In this document: piece by piece, positions 1-8,289 of the stretch
Layout of the letters: every line of letters begins with the position of its first letter
Numbering within the stretch: position 1 is the stretch's first letter
Source of the DNA: R-RK-3 sp031399085
GTDB taxonomy: Bacteria; Pseudomonadota; Alphaproteobacteria; Rhizobiales; Rhodomicrobiaceae
NCBI GenBank assembly: GCA_031399085.1
Contig: JANNOQ010000079.1
Coordinates: forward strand, 80,220 to 144,219
Length of the DNA: 64,000 nt
Direction of reading: 5' to 3'
Made by a program: the position numbers and the translations under genes
Notes under the pieces: model-generated
Seen by the model: only the letters and a program-made list of their open reading frames with translations
Told to the model about the DNA's origin: nothing
The model's database searches: none

Positions 1-460
1 CCGGGCGCAGGTCGCCATCCTCGAACGCCTGAAGCTGACCCTTCAGCTTGCGCAGATTGAAGAACAACTTCTTCTGCGCCGCCGTGGTGCCCATCTTCAC
101 GAGGCTCCAAGAGCGCAAGATATATTCTTGTATTGCCGCCCGGATCCACCACATAGCATATGTGGCAAGGCGAAAGCCTTTCTCCGGATCGAAGCGCTTT
201 ACCGCCTGCATCAGGCCGACATTGCCTTCGGAGATAACCTCGCCGATCGGTAATCCGTAGCCGCGATAGCCCATCGCGATACGGGCCACGAGGCGCAAAT
301 GCGAGGTGATAAGCCTTTGGGCAGCTTGCGGGTCTTCATGTTCCTGCCAGCGTTTGGCAAGCATGTATTCCTCTTGCGGCTCCAGCATCGGAAAGCGCCG
401 AATTTGCTCGAGATAGCGCGATAAACCGCCGCTTGCTGCAACTGAGGGAAGTGAGGCCAT
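1..460 (-). CDS. rpoH: RNA polymerase sigma factor RpoH (sigma-32), 5' part
   Basis: The reverse strand opens with ATG at 460 and runs without a stop to the window edge, giving 153 residues of a sigma-70-family protein. Sigma region 2 is clear (SEGNVGLMQAVKRFDPEKGF, then LATYAMWWIRAAIQEYILRS). The QKKLFFNLRKLK stretch near residues 128-139 is the RpoH box that separates heat-shock sigma factors from other group members. RpoH directs RNA polymerase to heat-shock promoters. An AAGGA element about 8 bases upstream supports the start. The C-terminal half, with regions 3 and 4, lies outside the window. Confidence 0.95.
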   Translation of the reverse strand, partial: MASLPSVAASGGLSRYLEQIRRFPMLEPQEEYMLAKRWQEHEDPQAAQRLITSHLRLVARIAMGYRGYGLPIGEVISEGNVGLMQAVKRFDPEKGFRLATYAMWWIRAAIQEYILRSWSLVKMGTTAAQKKLFFNLRKLKGQLQAFEDGDLRP

Positions 461-659
461 GGCCTTGTCCTTATTTACGCTTCGTACGTCGCCACCGATC
501 AACGGTTAAACGACGGCTTTTATTCATTCGTTCCGCGAATTTGGCTCAACGGGCAAAGCAAACATCCGTGAACACCGTTTCGTCGCATCGTTTAACATTT
601 TCGCTTCATAGTCTGGCTTCTCCTTCGTGCCAGATCGGCATTGACCAAGTGTCGAATAA

Positions 660-1718
660 TTACGATTTTGGCGCTTGTATCTTCTTGCGGTTTTTTGCCA
701 GATTCGGCGTCCGCTTTTCCCTATTCATCTCCAGCGCGGTCACGGTTTCGCGCATGTCTGCGGGCAGTTCTGACCGAAACTGCATGAACTTGCCGCTTAT
801 GGGGTGAGTGAAGCCGAGAACAGCAGCGTGCAGCGCTTGCCTATCCATTGTTACTATCGCAGATTGGGCCCCGCCGTGCAACGCACGAGTTTTTGATCGA
901 AAGCCCCTCCCATATAGACTGTCTCCAATAATCGGATGCCCCAGATGGGCGAGGTGAACCCGTATTTGATGCGTCCGCCCGGTCTTCAGCACACACTCCA
1001 ATAGGGTCGCAACAACCGCATCGCCGGTCTCGGGCAAAATTTTCTTTACCTTATACTCAGTGACCGCGTGTTTTCCGTCGGTATTCAAGACCGCCATTTT
1101 TAAGCGATTTGCGGAATGCCGGCCGATATTCGTCTCGATGACGCCCTTGGCCGGCTTAAGCTCGCCCCACACCAGAGCCAGATATTCCCGCCGCAGCGGC
1201 CCTTGCCTGCCGTGATCGGCGAATTGCGCCGCCAGCCCGCGATGCGCGGCGTCGGTTTTCGCCACAACCATCACCCCGCTAGTATCCTTGTCGAGACGGT
1301 GGACGATGCCCGGCCGCCGCACACCGCCGATACCGGAGAGGCTATCGCCGCAATGCGCGATCAGCGCGTTCACCAGCGTGCCCGTCCAATTCCCGGCCGC
1401 AGGATGCACGACGAGGCCCACCGGCTTGTCGATGACGATCAAAGCGTCGTCTTCATAAAGAATTGCGAGCGGTATCGGCTCCGCCTCAGGCAATGCCGGC
1501 ACGGACTCCGGCAGGTCGACCTCGAAAACCTCGTCGGGTTTGACCCTGTAATCGGGCTCGACTATCGTGCGGCCCTTGGCGCTTACCTGGCCTTGCTTGA
1601 TTAAGTCCCGCGCGCGAGAACGGCTCAAATCCGGCAATTCGGCCGCGATGAATCTGTCGAGCCGTTGCCCTTCATGACCGTCACGCGCCGTAATCGACCG
1701 CTGCGCCATCTCTTGCAT
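660..1718 (-). CDS. rluD: RluA/RluD-family 23S rRNA pseudouridine synthase
   Basis: This predicted 352-residue protein has an N-terminal S4 RNA-binding domain (GQRLDRFIAAELPDLSRSRA) followed by the RluA catalytic domain with the signature HRLDKDTSG, whose Asp is the catalytic residue. Later conserved blocks such as LKTGRTHQIRVHLAHLGHPI are intact. The family isomerises uridines in the large-subunit rRNA helix 69 region. Starts at 1718 (MQEMAQRS) or 1709 are both possible; an earlier in-frame ATG would overlap the divergent gene at 1739. It lies downstream of, and convergent to nothing, on the same strand as rpoH, with about 200 bases between them. The RluD assignment within the family is by similarity only. 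Confidence 0.88.
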   Translation of the reverse strand: MQEMAQRSITARDGHEGQRLDRFIAAELPDLSRSRARDLIKQGQVSAKGRTIVEPDYRVKPDEVFEVDLPESVPALPEAEPIPLAILYEDDALIVIDKPVGLVVHPAAGNWTGTLVNALIAHCGDSLSGIGGVRRPGIVHRLDKDTSGVMVVAKTDAAHRGLAAQFADHGRQGPLRREYLALVWGELKPAKGVIETNIGRHSANRLKMAVLNTDGKHAVTEYKVKKILPETGDAVVATLLECVLKTGRTHQIRVHLAHLGHPIIGDSLYGRGFRSKTRALHGGAQSAIVTMDRQALHAAVLGFTHPISGKFMQFRSELPADMRETVTALEMNREKRTPNLAKNRKKIQAPKS

Positions 1719-1738
1719 CTTACGACTATTGAGGCCCA

Positions 1739-2110
1739 ATGCTGAACGAAGCCGAAATGACCGAGCCTGGAAGCACATTAACGCCTAGCCAGGTCCGGAA
1801 ATTGAAGATCGCCATCGCGATTATGAGCGTTCTATTGGTCGTGGGCTTTATCCTGCTTCTTGTCGGCATCTATTTGCAGTCGCAGAAGCTCACAAAAAAG
1901 CCAGAGGCGGCCTCGCCGCTGACCATTCCGGCGGGCGTGGCCGCCACGATCAATCTGCCGGTGAAGTCCGGCGCCGAACTCAGCCAAATTCTCGTCGATC
2001 AAGGCCGCCTCATCCTGCATCTGCGCCAGCCCGGCGGCGGCGAGGTCGCAATCATCGACCTGACGACCGGCCGGGAGGTTCAACGCATTCGGCTGATGCC
2101 CCCAGAATAG
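1739..2110 (+). CDS. Small single-pass membrane protein, function unknown
   Basis: This 123-residue protein has a cytoplasmic N-terminus, one strong membrane segment at about residues 26-48 (IAIAIMSVLLVVGFILLLVG) and a roughly 70-residue C-terminal domain probably on the periplasmic side. I do not recognise a function; it resembles small membrane proteins found beside rluD-rpoH in other Rhizobiales. GAGG four bases before ATG 1739 supports the start. It diverges from rluD with only about 20 bases between the two starts, so the promoter of each must lie inside or very near the other gene. Confidence 0.75.
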   Translation: MLNEAEMTEPGSTLTPSQVRKLKIAIAIMSVLLVVGFILLLVGIYLQSQKLTKKPEAASPLTIPAGVAATINLPVKSGAELSQILVDQGRLILHLRQPGGGEVAIIDLTTGREVQRIRLMPPE

Positions 2111-2161
2111 CCTTGATCGCCACCGGAGCGGCCTTTATATCTCGGTGTCACGCTTGCCAAT

Positions 2162-2236
2162 GTCCCGTTCGTCTAGCGGTTAGGACGCGGCCCTCTCACG
2201 GCTGAAACAGGGGTTCGATTCCCCTACGGGGCACCA
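2162..2236 (+). tRNA. tRNA-Glu (anticodon CTC)
   Basis: The cloverleaf can be folded by eye. The acceptor stem pairs GTCCCGT with ACGGGGC, the anticodon stem CGGCC pairs with GGCTG around the loop CTCTCAC, and the T arm contains GGTTCGATTCC. The anticodon CTC reads GAG codons. The terminal CCA appears to be encoded. Confidence 0.95.
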
Positions 2237-2309
2237 TCAATCACAGTGTCCAGATTGTTGATAGCGCACTCCCATTCCTAATCGGCGCGTGCGAGTAGAC
2301 GACTGCGGA

Positions 2310-2702
2310 TTATCGCAGATCGGGAAAAGTTGTGTTTGCCGCGGGGACGCGAGCCTTGCTGCGCGCGCCAGGGCGAATTGGAAGCGTTGATCGCAAGGGC
2401 CGCCGGTCAATCCGTGGCACAGCTGAGCGTATGCGGGGCTGAACGGGAGTGACCTTAGGCTGAAACCGATAAGTCCGAGGCTGAGCCGAACGGCGCGGCA
2501 CGCCGACTCCCGTCCGGCAGCGGTTGAGCGCATTGAGATAGCGGTCCGTGCACCTCCGATTTGCGAGATTGTCGTCGGCGGCACCGCGCACGCAGGCATC
2601 CCGTTCGAGCCGCGCGCTCGCGAGGCATCCCTGCCGCACTTGCGGCTCAGCGGCGGGCGCAGCGATACAGATCGCCAGGCAGGCCAGAAATATCCGTAGC
2701 AT
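2310..2702 (-). CDS. Small secreted basic protein, function unknown
   Basis: A 130-residue product starts at ATG 2702 behind a good GAGGGA ribosome site. Residues 1-18 (MLRIFLACLAICIAAPAA) look like a signal peptide. The mature part has four cysteines (QGCLASA, DACVRG, RRCTDR, NRCRTG), spaced as two possible disulfide-linked helices, then a basic Pro/Arg-rich tail. A longer in-frame start at 2777 exists but would bury the signal peptide. No family was recognised, so secretion is the only property inferred. Confidence 0.6.
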   Translation of the reverse strand: MLRIFLACLAICIAAPAAEPQVRQGCLASARLERDACVRGAADDNLANRRCTDRYLNALNRCRTGVGVPRRSAQPRTYRFQPKVTPVQPRIRSAVPRIDRRPLRSTLPIRPGARSKARVPAANTTFPDLR

Positions 2703-2918
2703 GGACGTCCCTCGAAGCTGATCGCTTTTAAATGGCGATCCGATCTTCGTTGAACAACCGGCAACGCTTTGCGTCATGCTTCATGGCACGCATCATGCCG
2801 CTATATCCCTCTGCCCCGATTGCCGGTGGGCAACAGAGAGTCATACTTGATGAGCTGAACGGCGAGCCGGAAACGGAGGCCGACGCGAGAGATCGTCAGC
2901 GCTCCACGAATCCAGGGA

Positions 2919-4736
2919 TTATTTAAGGGAATCACGCTCCCCGTCGAGGTGGAATGTAAGCCGTCCGCGCACAACGGCCGAGCTTAAATCGTCACCGGCC
3001 TCATAAGACGTGGAGGTCGACGAAGCGCCATTGCCGTCGAAGCCGTAATATAGGCCCTCCAGACCAAGACTGGTTCGCTCCGAAAGTTTGACTTCGAAGC
3101 CGCCACCGACGACGAAGCCTATCTTGTCTTCGCCGCCATCGGTGGTGACGGTGGCGATGTCCCCGAGGCCGCCGTCGCCGCCAGCGCCGCCAGCGCCATC
3201 GCCTTCTGGATCAAAGTCGGGATCGTTTTCGAAACGGCCGTCAAGGCCATTGCCGCCATTCTGAGTTGGGCCGGGTGACAATGAAACGGACGCCAGGCTT
3301 TGCGCGCTGTTAGCAAAGGCGACGCCTGCGGTGCCGTACACGAGAACGCGATCAAAAGAATGCCCAAGTCGGACGCGGATTGAGGCGAGATAGTCGCGAA
3401 AACTATTATCAGCCCAATCGGCATCGCCCTCGATGCCGAGCACGCGCGCGCCGCTCTGCCAATTATAGCCGAGATGGACGCCGGCGAGCGCCCCGGCATC
3501 GTCCTCCAGCGAAATCAGTGCTGCGGCACCGCCGCCGCCGCCGCCGCCACCGCCGCCCGGATCGTCGGTGCCATCGCTTGTCGGGACGATCACGCCATCG
3601 GGGCTGGTATTGCCCGACGCCGCGCCGGGATCACCGGACACACCATCTGCACCATTGTCGGTCTTAACCGAGCTGACCCGTTTGCCATTGCCGAAACCGG
3701 CCCCGGCATTCCCACCGACATAAAATCCCGACCAGTTCGCAACGGCCGCCGACTGATAACCATCCTTAAAACTCTCATGCGGGGCACGGTCGAGATGCAG
3801 TGTCAAACGGGCGCGCAGGACGGTCAAATCCCGATCCTCGTCGAAGGCGTACCAAAGGCCCTCAAAGCCGGCGCTGACATTGCTTGCGATCATGTATTCG
3901 ATGCCGGCGCCAACCACGACGCCGGTGTCGCTTCCGCCATCGCTATTGCCAAACCCGCTCAGGCTCGCCGTGCCGCCTGCTCCGCCTTGACCGCCGAGAC
4001 CGCCATTGTTGGCAGGATCGTCCTCCTCGCCGGAGTCGTCGATTCCGTCATCATTCTGCCCGCCCACGCCGCCGGTTCCGCCGTTGCTAGCAAGCCCGAT
4101 TGCCTCGGAGCCGCCGCTGTCGCGAATGGCAAGACCGCCGGTGATATAAAAGAAGACATCGTCGCGAGCAACGCCAAGGCGGCCGCGCAGGCTCGCCAAA
4201 TAATTATCGAGGCCGCCATCGAATGAGGCATCGCCTTCAATGCCGAAAACGATGTTGCCACGCTGCCAATTGTAACCGAGATGGAAGCCGCCGATGATGC
4301 TGTCGTCATCGCCGCTTTGGCCGGTCACCTGGCCGCCCGCACCGCCATTGCCGCCGTTGCCGCCTATGCGTTTCGCTATGCCATCCGGATTTGTGCTGTT
4401 GCCGCCGAGGCCGCCGAGACCGCCGTCATTGCCGTCATCGCCTTCTTCCCCATCGATGACATCCGGGACGAACAAGGTATTGTTATCGCCGCCGCCGCCG
4501 CCGCCGCCGCCACCATTACCGCCGCTGACCGTGAGGGTCTGACTATTGCCGTTTCCCCAGCCTCCGCCGATATGGCCGCCGGCGTAAAAGCCCGCCCAGT
4601 TTGGAACCGCGACGATAGCGGGCGCGTCTTTATAACTTTCGTAGGTCCGAAGATCGGCGGCTAGCGCCGGCGCAAAAGCAGACGCTACCGAGAATGCGAG
4701 GACAGACCCCGCAGGCAAAAAACGAGCCCCAATCAT
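2919..4736 (-). CDS. Tandem double beta-barrel outer-membrane protein with Gly-rich loops
   Basis: This 605-residue protein has a signal peptide ending near ALAADL and then two homologous barrels of roughly 270 residues each. Each begins with NW(A/S)GFY(A/V)GG, continues through HLGYNWQ(R/S)G...GIEGDA and YLAS(L/I)R(G/V)RLG, and ends in LTLHLDR or LTFHLDG. This is the Omp25/Omp31-like eight-stranded barrel fold common in Rhizobiales, normally present once per protein. Both copies carry long Gly- and Asp-rich insertions, including runs of nine to ten glycines, where surface loops are expected. ATG 4736 is preceded by GGGGGCG and places the signal peptide at the N-terminus; the open frame extends to 4838. 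Function is unknown beyond an outer-membrane structural or surface role. Confidence 0.85.
   Translation of the reverse strand: MIGARFLPAGSVLAFSVASAFAPALAADLRTYESYKDAPAIVAVPNWAGFYAGGHIGGGWGNGNSQTLTVSGGNGGGGGGGGGDNNTLFVPDVIDGEEGDDGNDGGLGGLGGNSTNPDGIAKRIGGNGGNGGAGGQVTGQSGDDDSIIGGFHLGYNWQRGNIVFGIEGDASFDGGLDNYLASLRGRLGVARDDVFFYITGGLAIRDSGGSEAIGLASNGGTGGVGGQNDDGIDDSGEEDDPANNGGLGGQGGAGGTASLSGFGNSDGGSDTGVVVGAGIEYMIASNVSAGFEGLWYAFDEDRDLTVLRARLTLHLDRAPHESFKDGYQSAAVANWSGFYVGGNAGAGFGNGKRVSSVKTDNGADGVSGDPGAASGNTSPDGVIVPTSDGTDDPGGGGGGGGGGAAALISLEDDAGALAGVHLGYNWQSGARVLGIEGDADWADNSFRDYLASIRVRLGHSFDRVLVYGTAGVAFANSAQSLASVSLSPGPTQNGGNGLDGRFENDPDFDPEGDGAGGAGGDGGLGDIATVTTDGGEDKIGFVVGGGFEVKLSERTSLGLEGLYYGFDGNGASSTSTSYEAGDDLSSAVVRGRLTFHLDGERDSLK
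3529..3557. repeat. GCC trinucleotide microsatellite
   Basis: A nearly uninterrupted GCC tract inside the double-barrel gene encodes a glycine run in the second barrel. Any change in repeat number by three bases would alter loop length without breaking the frame. Confidence 0.85.
4488..4514. repeat. GCC trinucleotide microsatellite
   Basis: A second GCC tract encodes the glycine run in the first barrel of the same outer-membrane protein. Its position in the repeat unit is similar to that of the tract at 3529. Confidence 0.85.
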
Positions 4737-5269
4737 TAACGCCCCCAAAAATACCCAAACGGTCCTGCGCCCCAGCAGGGAAGTGGCATTGCCTTCGAGT
4801 ATAGTTATAGCAAATCTCACGGACCCCGCGAGGCGCAATTGCGGCTAGCTTATGTCGGAAAGATGGCCGATGGTTCGCGCATGAGGCTGAAAGCGCGCAA
4901 TATTAAAAAGCCAATTCAATTAGTTATCTGAGAATTATTGCTGGCGGGAGCGCTGGATACGTATGTGACCATTGAGTGACAGAACGAAAACGTCTGACTG
5001 TAAAAGGTTGCATTGTATAAGTAAACACAACCATTGGTTGTTAGATCAGCTTGGGCAATCTTTGTTTGTTCTAATTGCGGCCCTAAAAGTGCGGGGCACG
5101 ATTCGAAGGTCGGTTACTGAGTTGCTATGACAATTGCCGCTGGCATTCTGGCGCCGATCGCGTCGGTCTGGATGATGGCAACAAGATTGGCTCGCCTCAG
5201 GCGGCTGACACGCGAGGAGACGTCCAAAGTCTTTGGGCGAAAGGGAGCGAGGCGGCAGAAAAACGCGAT
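4737..5269. other. Intergenic region, AT-rich, no gene seen
   Basis: These 533 bases separate the outer-membrane protein start from the end of the flavoprotein gene. The first part must hold the promoter of the barrel gene. The only coding candidate is a 48-codon frame on the plus strand at 5127-5273, which lacks a good ribosome site and was rejected. No RNA or repeat was recognised. Confidence 0.5.
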
Positions 5270-6388
5270 CTAGGATTGCATTTGCGTGCTCAAAGACGCG
5301 ACGCTGTCGGCGAGCGCCAAAGATGACGTCAACCCCGGCGACTCGATCCCGAAGAGGTTGATCAATCCTGGGACCGCGTGGACGTCAGGCCCCTGGATGA
5401 CAAAATCCGCCGCCGCTTGTCCTGGCCCGACGATTTTCGGTCGTATGCCGCTATAGGCTGGCGCGAGCGCGTTATCTGGCAGCGCCGGCCAATATTGACG
5501 GATTGACTGATAAAATGTCCCGGCCCGATCGGGATTAATTTCATAGGTTATTTTTGTCACCCACTCCACATCGGGACCAAACCGGGTTTGTCCGCCGAGA
5601 TCGATGGTTGCGTGAATGCCGAGGCCCGCTTGCTCAGGCACAGGATATATCAGGTGTTTGAACGGTGATTTCACACCGGTAAGAGCAAAATAATTGCCCT
5701 TCGCAAAATACGGCCGCGGTATCGCGGCATCCGGCATACCGTCGATCAAGCGAGCCAAGGCGGGGGCATGCAACCCCGCCGCATTGACGACCAGCGCCGC
5801 AGTCAACGCCACGGAACTCTCACCGCCCACACGCAAAACGATACCCGAACTGGTGACAGCTCCGGCTTGGACGCGAGCGTTAAAGGCGACCAATCCCCCG
5901 GCATTCTCCAAATCACCCTGGAGAGCGAGCATGTAGGCGTGGCTATCGACGATGCCCGATGATGGTGAGAAGAGGGCCCGCACGCAGGCGAGCTGCGGTT
6001 CCATGGCGCGGGCTTGTTCAGCGGTCAGCCATGCAAGATCCGTGACGCCATTCCGCTCCGCATTCGCCTTAAGCGCCTTGAGCTGCTCGACCTGATCCAT
6101 GGACGTGGCCACGATCAGCTTTCCCACGGTTTCAGCCGCGATCCCCCGCTCGGCACAATAGGAATAGAGACGCGTTTTTCCTTGGACGCACAGCTGGGCC
6201 TTTAAACTGGCTTGCGGGTAATAAATGCCGGCATGCACCACTTCTGAATTGCGCGAGGACGTCTCGGTTCCGATGGCGTTCGCCGCTTCGAGCACAATTA
6301 CTTCCCGTCCGGACAATGCAAGCGCGCGGCCGACCGCCAGGCCAACGACCCCTGCACCGATCACAACGGCGTCGACATGTTCGCTCAC
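5270..6388 (-). CDS. FAD-dependent L-2-hydroxyglutarate oxidase-like protein
   Basis: This 372-residue protein is of the D-amino-acid-oxidase/L-2-hydroxyglutarate dehydrogenase fold. It has an N-terminal FAD Rossmann motif (VVIGAGVVGLAVGRAL), the family block GTETSSRNSEVVHAGIYY, and a C-terminal segment (YSGIRPKI...FVIQGPD) typical of LhgO/L2HGDH homologues. Such enzymes oxidise L-2-hydroxyglutarate or related 2-hydroxy acids to 2-oxo acids with electrons passed to quinone or oxygen. Its start overlaps the stop of dctM by four bases (ATGA), so it is translationally coupled to the TRAP transporter genes upstream. That suggests that the transporter brings in its substrate. The exact substrate is inferred. 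Confidence 0.8.
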   Translation of the reverse strand: MSEHVDAVVIGAGVVGLAVGRALALSGREVIVLEAANAIGTETSSRNSEVVHAGIYYPQASLKAQLCVQGKTRLYSYCAERGIAAETVGKLIVATSMDQVEQLKALKANAERNGVTDLAWLTAEQARAMEPQLACVRALFSPSSGIVDSHAYMLALQGDLENAGGLVAFNARVQAGAVTSSGIVLRVGGESSVALTAALVVNAAGLHAPALARLIDGMPDAAIPRPYFAKGNYFALTGVKSPFKHLIYPVPEQAGLGIHATIDLGGQTRFGPDVEWVTKITYEINPDRAGTFYQSIRQYWPALPDNALAPAYSGIRPKIVGPGQAAADFVIQGPDVHAVPGLINLFGIESPGLTSSLALADSVASLSTQMQS

Positions 6389-7692
6389 CGGTTCCCCATC
6401 ACGACTTGCGGCAGCCAGGTGACGATGCCCGGGAAGATCGTGATTAGAATGATTGCGATGACGAGCATGGCAAAGAACGGAATTGCGGCGCGGGCCACCT
6501 CCATAGAATCCTTGCCCGACATGGTTTGCAAGACGAAGAGATTGAAACCGACCGGCGGGGTGACTTCCGCGATTTCAACCAGCAAGACAATGAAGATGCC
6601 GAACCAAATCAGGTCGAAGCCCGCCTGCTGGATCATCGGCAAAACAATTGTCGTTGTCAGCACGATCATCGAAACGCCGTCCAGCGCGGTCCCTAGCAGT
6701 ATGTAAACGACGCAGAGTATTGCGATGAGGGCGTAAGGACTTGGATTGAGCCACGCCACCCACTCCGCCAGCGCGCGCGGGATGCCGGTGAAACCCATCG
6801 CGACCGTCAGGAAGGCCGCGCCCGCGAGGATGAACATGATCATGCAGGACAACCGCGTCGCGCCCATCAGGCTGTCGCGAAACGCGGCCCAGCTCAAAGA
6901 CCCGCCAATCCACGCCAGCAGAAACGATCCCGCGACCCCAAACGCCGCTGCCTCGGTCGCCGTGGCATAACCGGCGATAATGGCGCCGATGACACCGACG
7001 ACCAGCAGAAGGCATGGCACGAGTTCGCGAGCCGCTGTGAATTTCTCGCGCCAGCTCGTGGGTGGTTCGGGGGGCGGCATACGGCCCGGATTGAGCAACG
7101 CCCACACCGCGATGTAACCGCTGAACAGCGCCATAACGATTAAGCTCGGCAGCAGTCCGGCGATGAAGATCTGGATGATCGAAACCTCCGCCGCGACTGC
7201 ATACACGACCATGATGATCGACGGCGGAATGAGGATGCCGAGTGTCCCAGCCCCGGCAAGGGTGCCGAGCGCGATACCCTCGTCGTAGCCCCGCCGCTTC
7301 AATTCCGGCAAGCCGATTTTGGCGACAGTGGCGCAGGTCGCGGCCGAGGAGCCCGAGACGGAGCCGAACAACCCGCAAGAGAGCACATTGACATGAAAGA
7401 GCCGTCCCGGCACTCGGCCCAGCCACGGGGCAAGGCCGGTAAACATCTGCTCCGAGAGCTTAGTCCGGTAGAGAATTTCGCCCATCCACACGAATAGCGG
7501 CAAGGCCGCCAATGTCCACGATGCCGTCGAACCCCACAAAGCCCCCGAAAGATTGGGGCCGGCTGGGGCGTTGACAAAGAGCTGCATGGCGATCCAGCCG
7601 ACGGCGGCTAGCGCCATCGCCACCCATAAGCCGCCGGCGAGCAGGACACACAGGATGACGAGGAGCAATGCTCCAATCGCAAGCGCGCTCAC
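6385..7692 (-). CDS. dctM: TRAP transporter large permease (DctM family)
   Basis: This 435-residue, highly hydrophobic protein has about a dozen membrane segments and the DctM hallmark blocks FGSVSGSSAATCATV and GTLGILIPPSIIMVVYAV. DctM is the ion-coupled translocating subunit of TRAP importers, which take up organic acids with the help of a periplasmic binding protein. It lies third in the order dctP-dctQ-dctM-oxidase, three bases after the dctQ stop and overlapping the oxidase start by four bases. Confidence 0.93.
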   Translation of the reverse strand: MSALAIGALLLVILCVLLAGGLWVAMALAAVGWIAMQLFVNAPAGPNLSGALWGSTASWTLAALPLFVWMGEILYRTKLSEQMFTGLAPWLGRVPGRLFHVNVLSCGLFGSVSGSSAATCATVAKIGLPELKRRGYDEGIALGTLAGAGTLGILIPPSIIMVVYAVAAEVSIIQIFIAGLLPSLIVMALFSGYIAVWALLNPGRMPPPEPPTSWREKFTAARELVPCLLLVVGVIGAIIAGYATATEAAAFGVAGSFLLAWIGGSLSWAAFRDSLMGATRLSCMIMFILAGAAFLTVAMGFTGIPRALAEWVAWLNPSPYALIAILCVVYILLGTALDGVSMIVLTTTIVLPMIQQAGFDLIWFGIFIVLLVEIAEVTPPVGFNLFVLQTMSGKDSMEVARAAIPFFAMLVIAIILITIFPGIVTWLPQVVMGNR

Positions 7693-7695
7693 GGC

Positions 7696-8289
7696 TCAAA
7701 TTCCCTCGGAAAAGTCGCCGCGCGCGAGCCGGTCTCGCTCGGCGGTGACGTAACTCGGCTCGCGTCCGAAGACAGCAACCAGCAGCAGCTCATCGAGAAC
7801 GGCGATTGTCAAAATTGCGGCTCCGATCAATGTCGGCATTTGCGGGATCCATAGCGGGATGACGAGAACCCCCTGCGCCTGGTCACCGAAGCTCCAGCTT
7901 TGAAACACCATGACGCCGAGCCACCAGGTCATGACCCCGCAGAACGTCGCGCCGATGCCAAGCGCGATAAGTTCGGCTAGGCGACGCCCTCTCGCGCCGA
8001 GTTGCTCGATCGCCAGGCCGACACGGATCAGTTCGCCTTGCTTGAACGTATGTGCAAGCGCCAGGAAGGCCGACGCCGCGCAGAACCACGCGGTTAAATC
8101 GTCGGCACCGGGAACCTGCATGCCGACTTCCCGGGCAGCAACTTGAGCCAGCATGAGCAAGCAGACGGCGCATATGGAGACAGCGGCAAGGATGCCGCTG
8201 CCCCAATAAAGGCCATCGAGGCAGGAGCGTATCACCGTCGTGCGATGCGCGTCGCGGGCGAGCTGCGGCGGTGTTTCCAGTACCGTCAC
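7696..8289 (-). CDS. dctQ: TRAP transporter small permease (DctQ family)
   Basis: This 197-residue protein has four membrane segments and the DctQ pattern AREVGMQVPGADDLTAWFC followed by LALAHTFKQGELIRVGL. The small permease pairs with DctM. I chose the GTG at 8289, which overlaps the dctP stop as GTGA. The open frame continues upstream to 8472, but that part only mirrors dctP in another frame and is arginine-rich nonsense. Confidence 0.88.
   Translation of the reverse strand: MTVLETPPQLARDAHRTTVIRSCLDGLYWGSGILAAVSICAVCLLMLAQVAAREVGMQVPGADDLTAWFCAASAFLALAHTFKQGELIRVGLAIEQLGARGRRLAELIALGIGATFCGVMTWWLGVMVFQSWSFGDQAQGVLVIPLWIPQMPTLIGAAILTIAVLDELLLVAVFGREPSYVTAERDRLARGDFSEGI

Noticed and set aside
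2732..2926. 64-codon plus-strand frame
   Set aside because: No ribosome site, no known family and poor codon use; it overlaps the promoter region of the secreted protein gene.
5127..5273. 48-codon plus-strand frame before the flavoprotein gene
   Set aside because: It lacks a ribosome site, overlaps the stop of the flavoprotein gene on the other strand and resembles nothing known.
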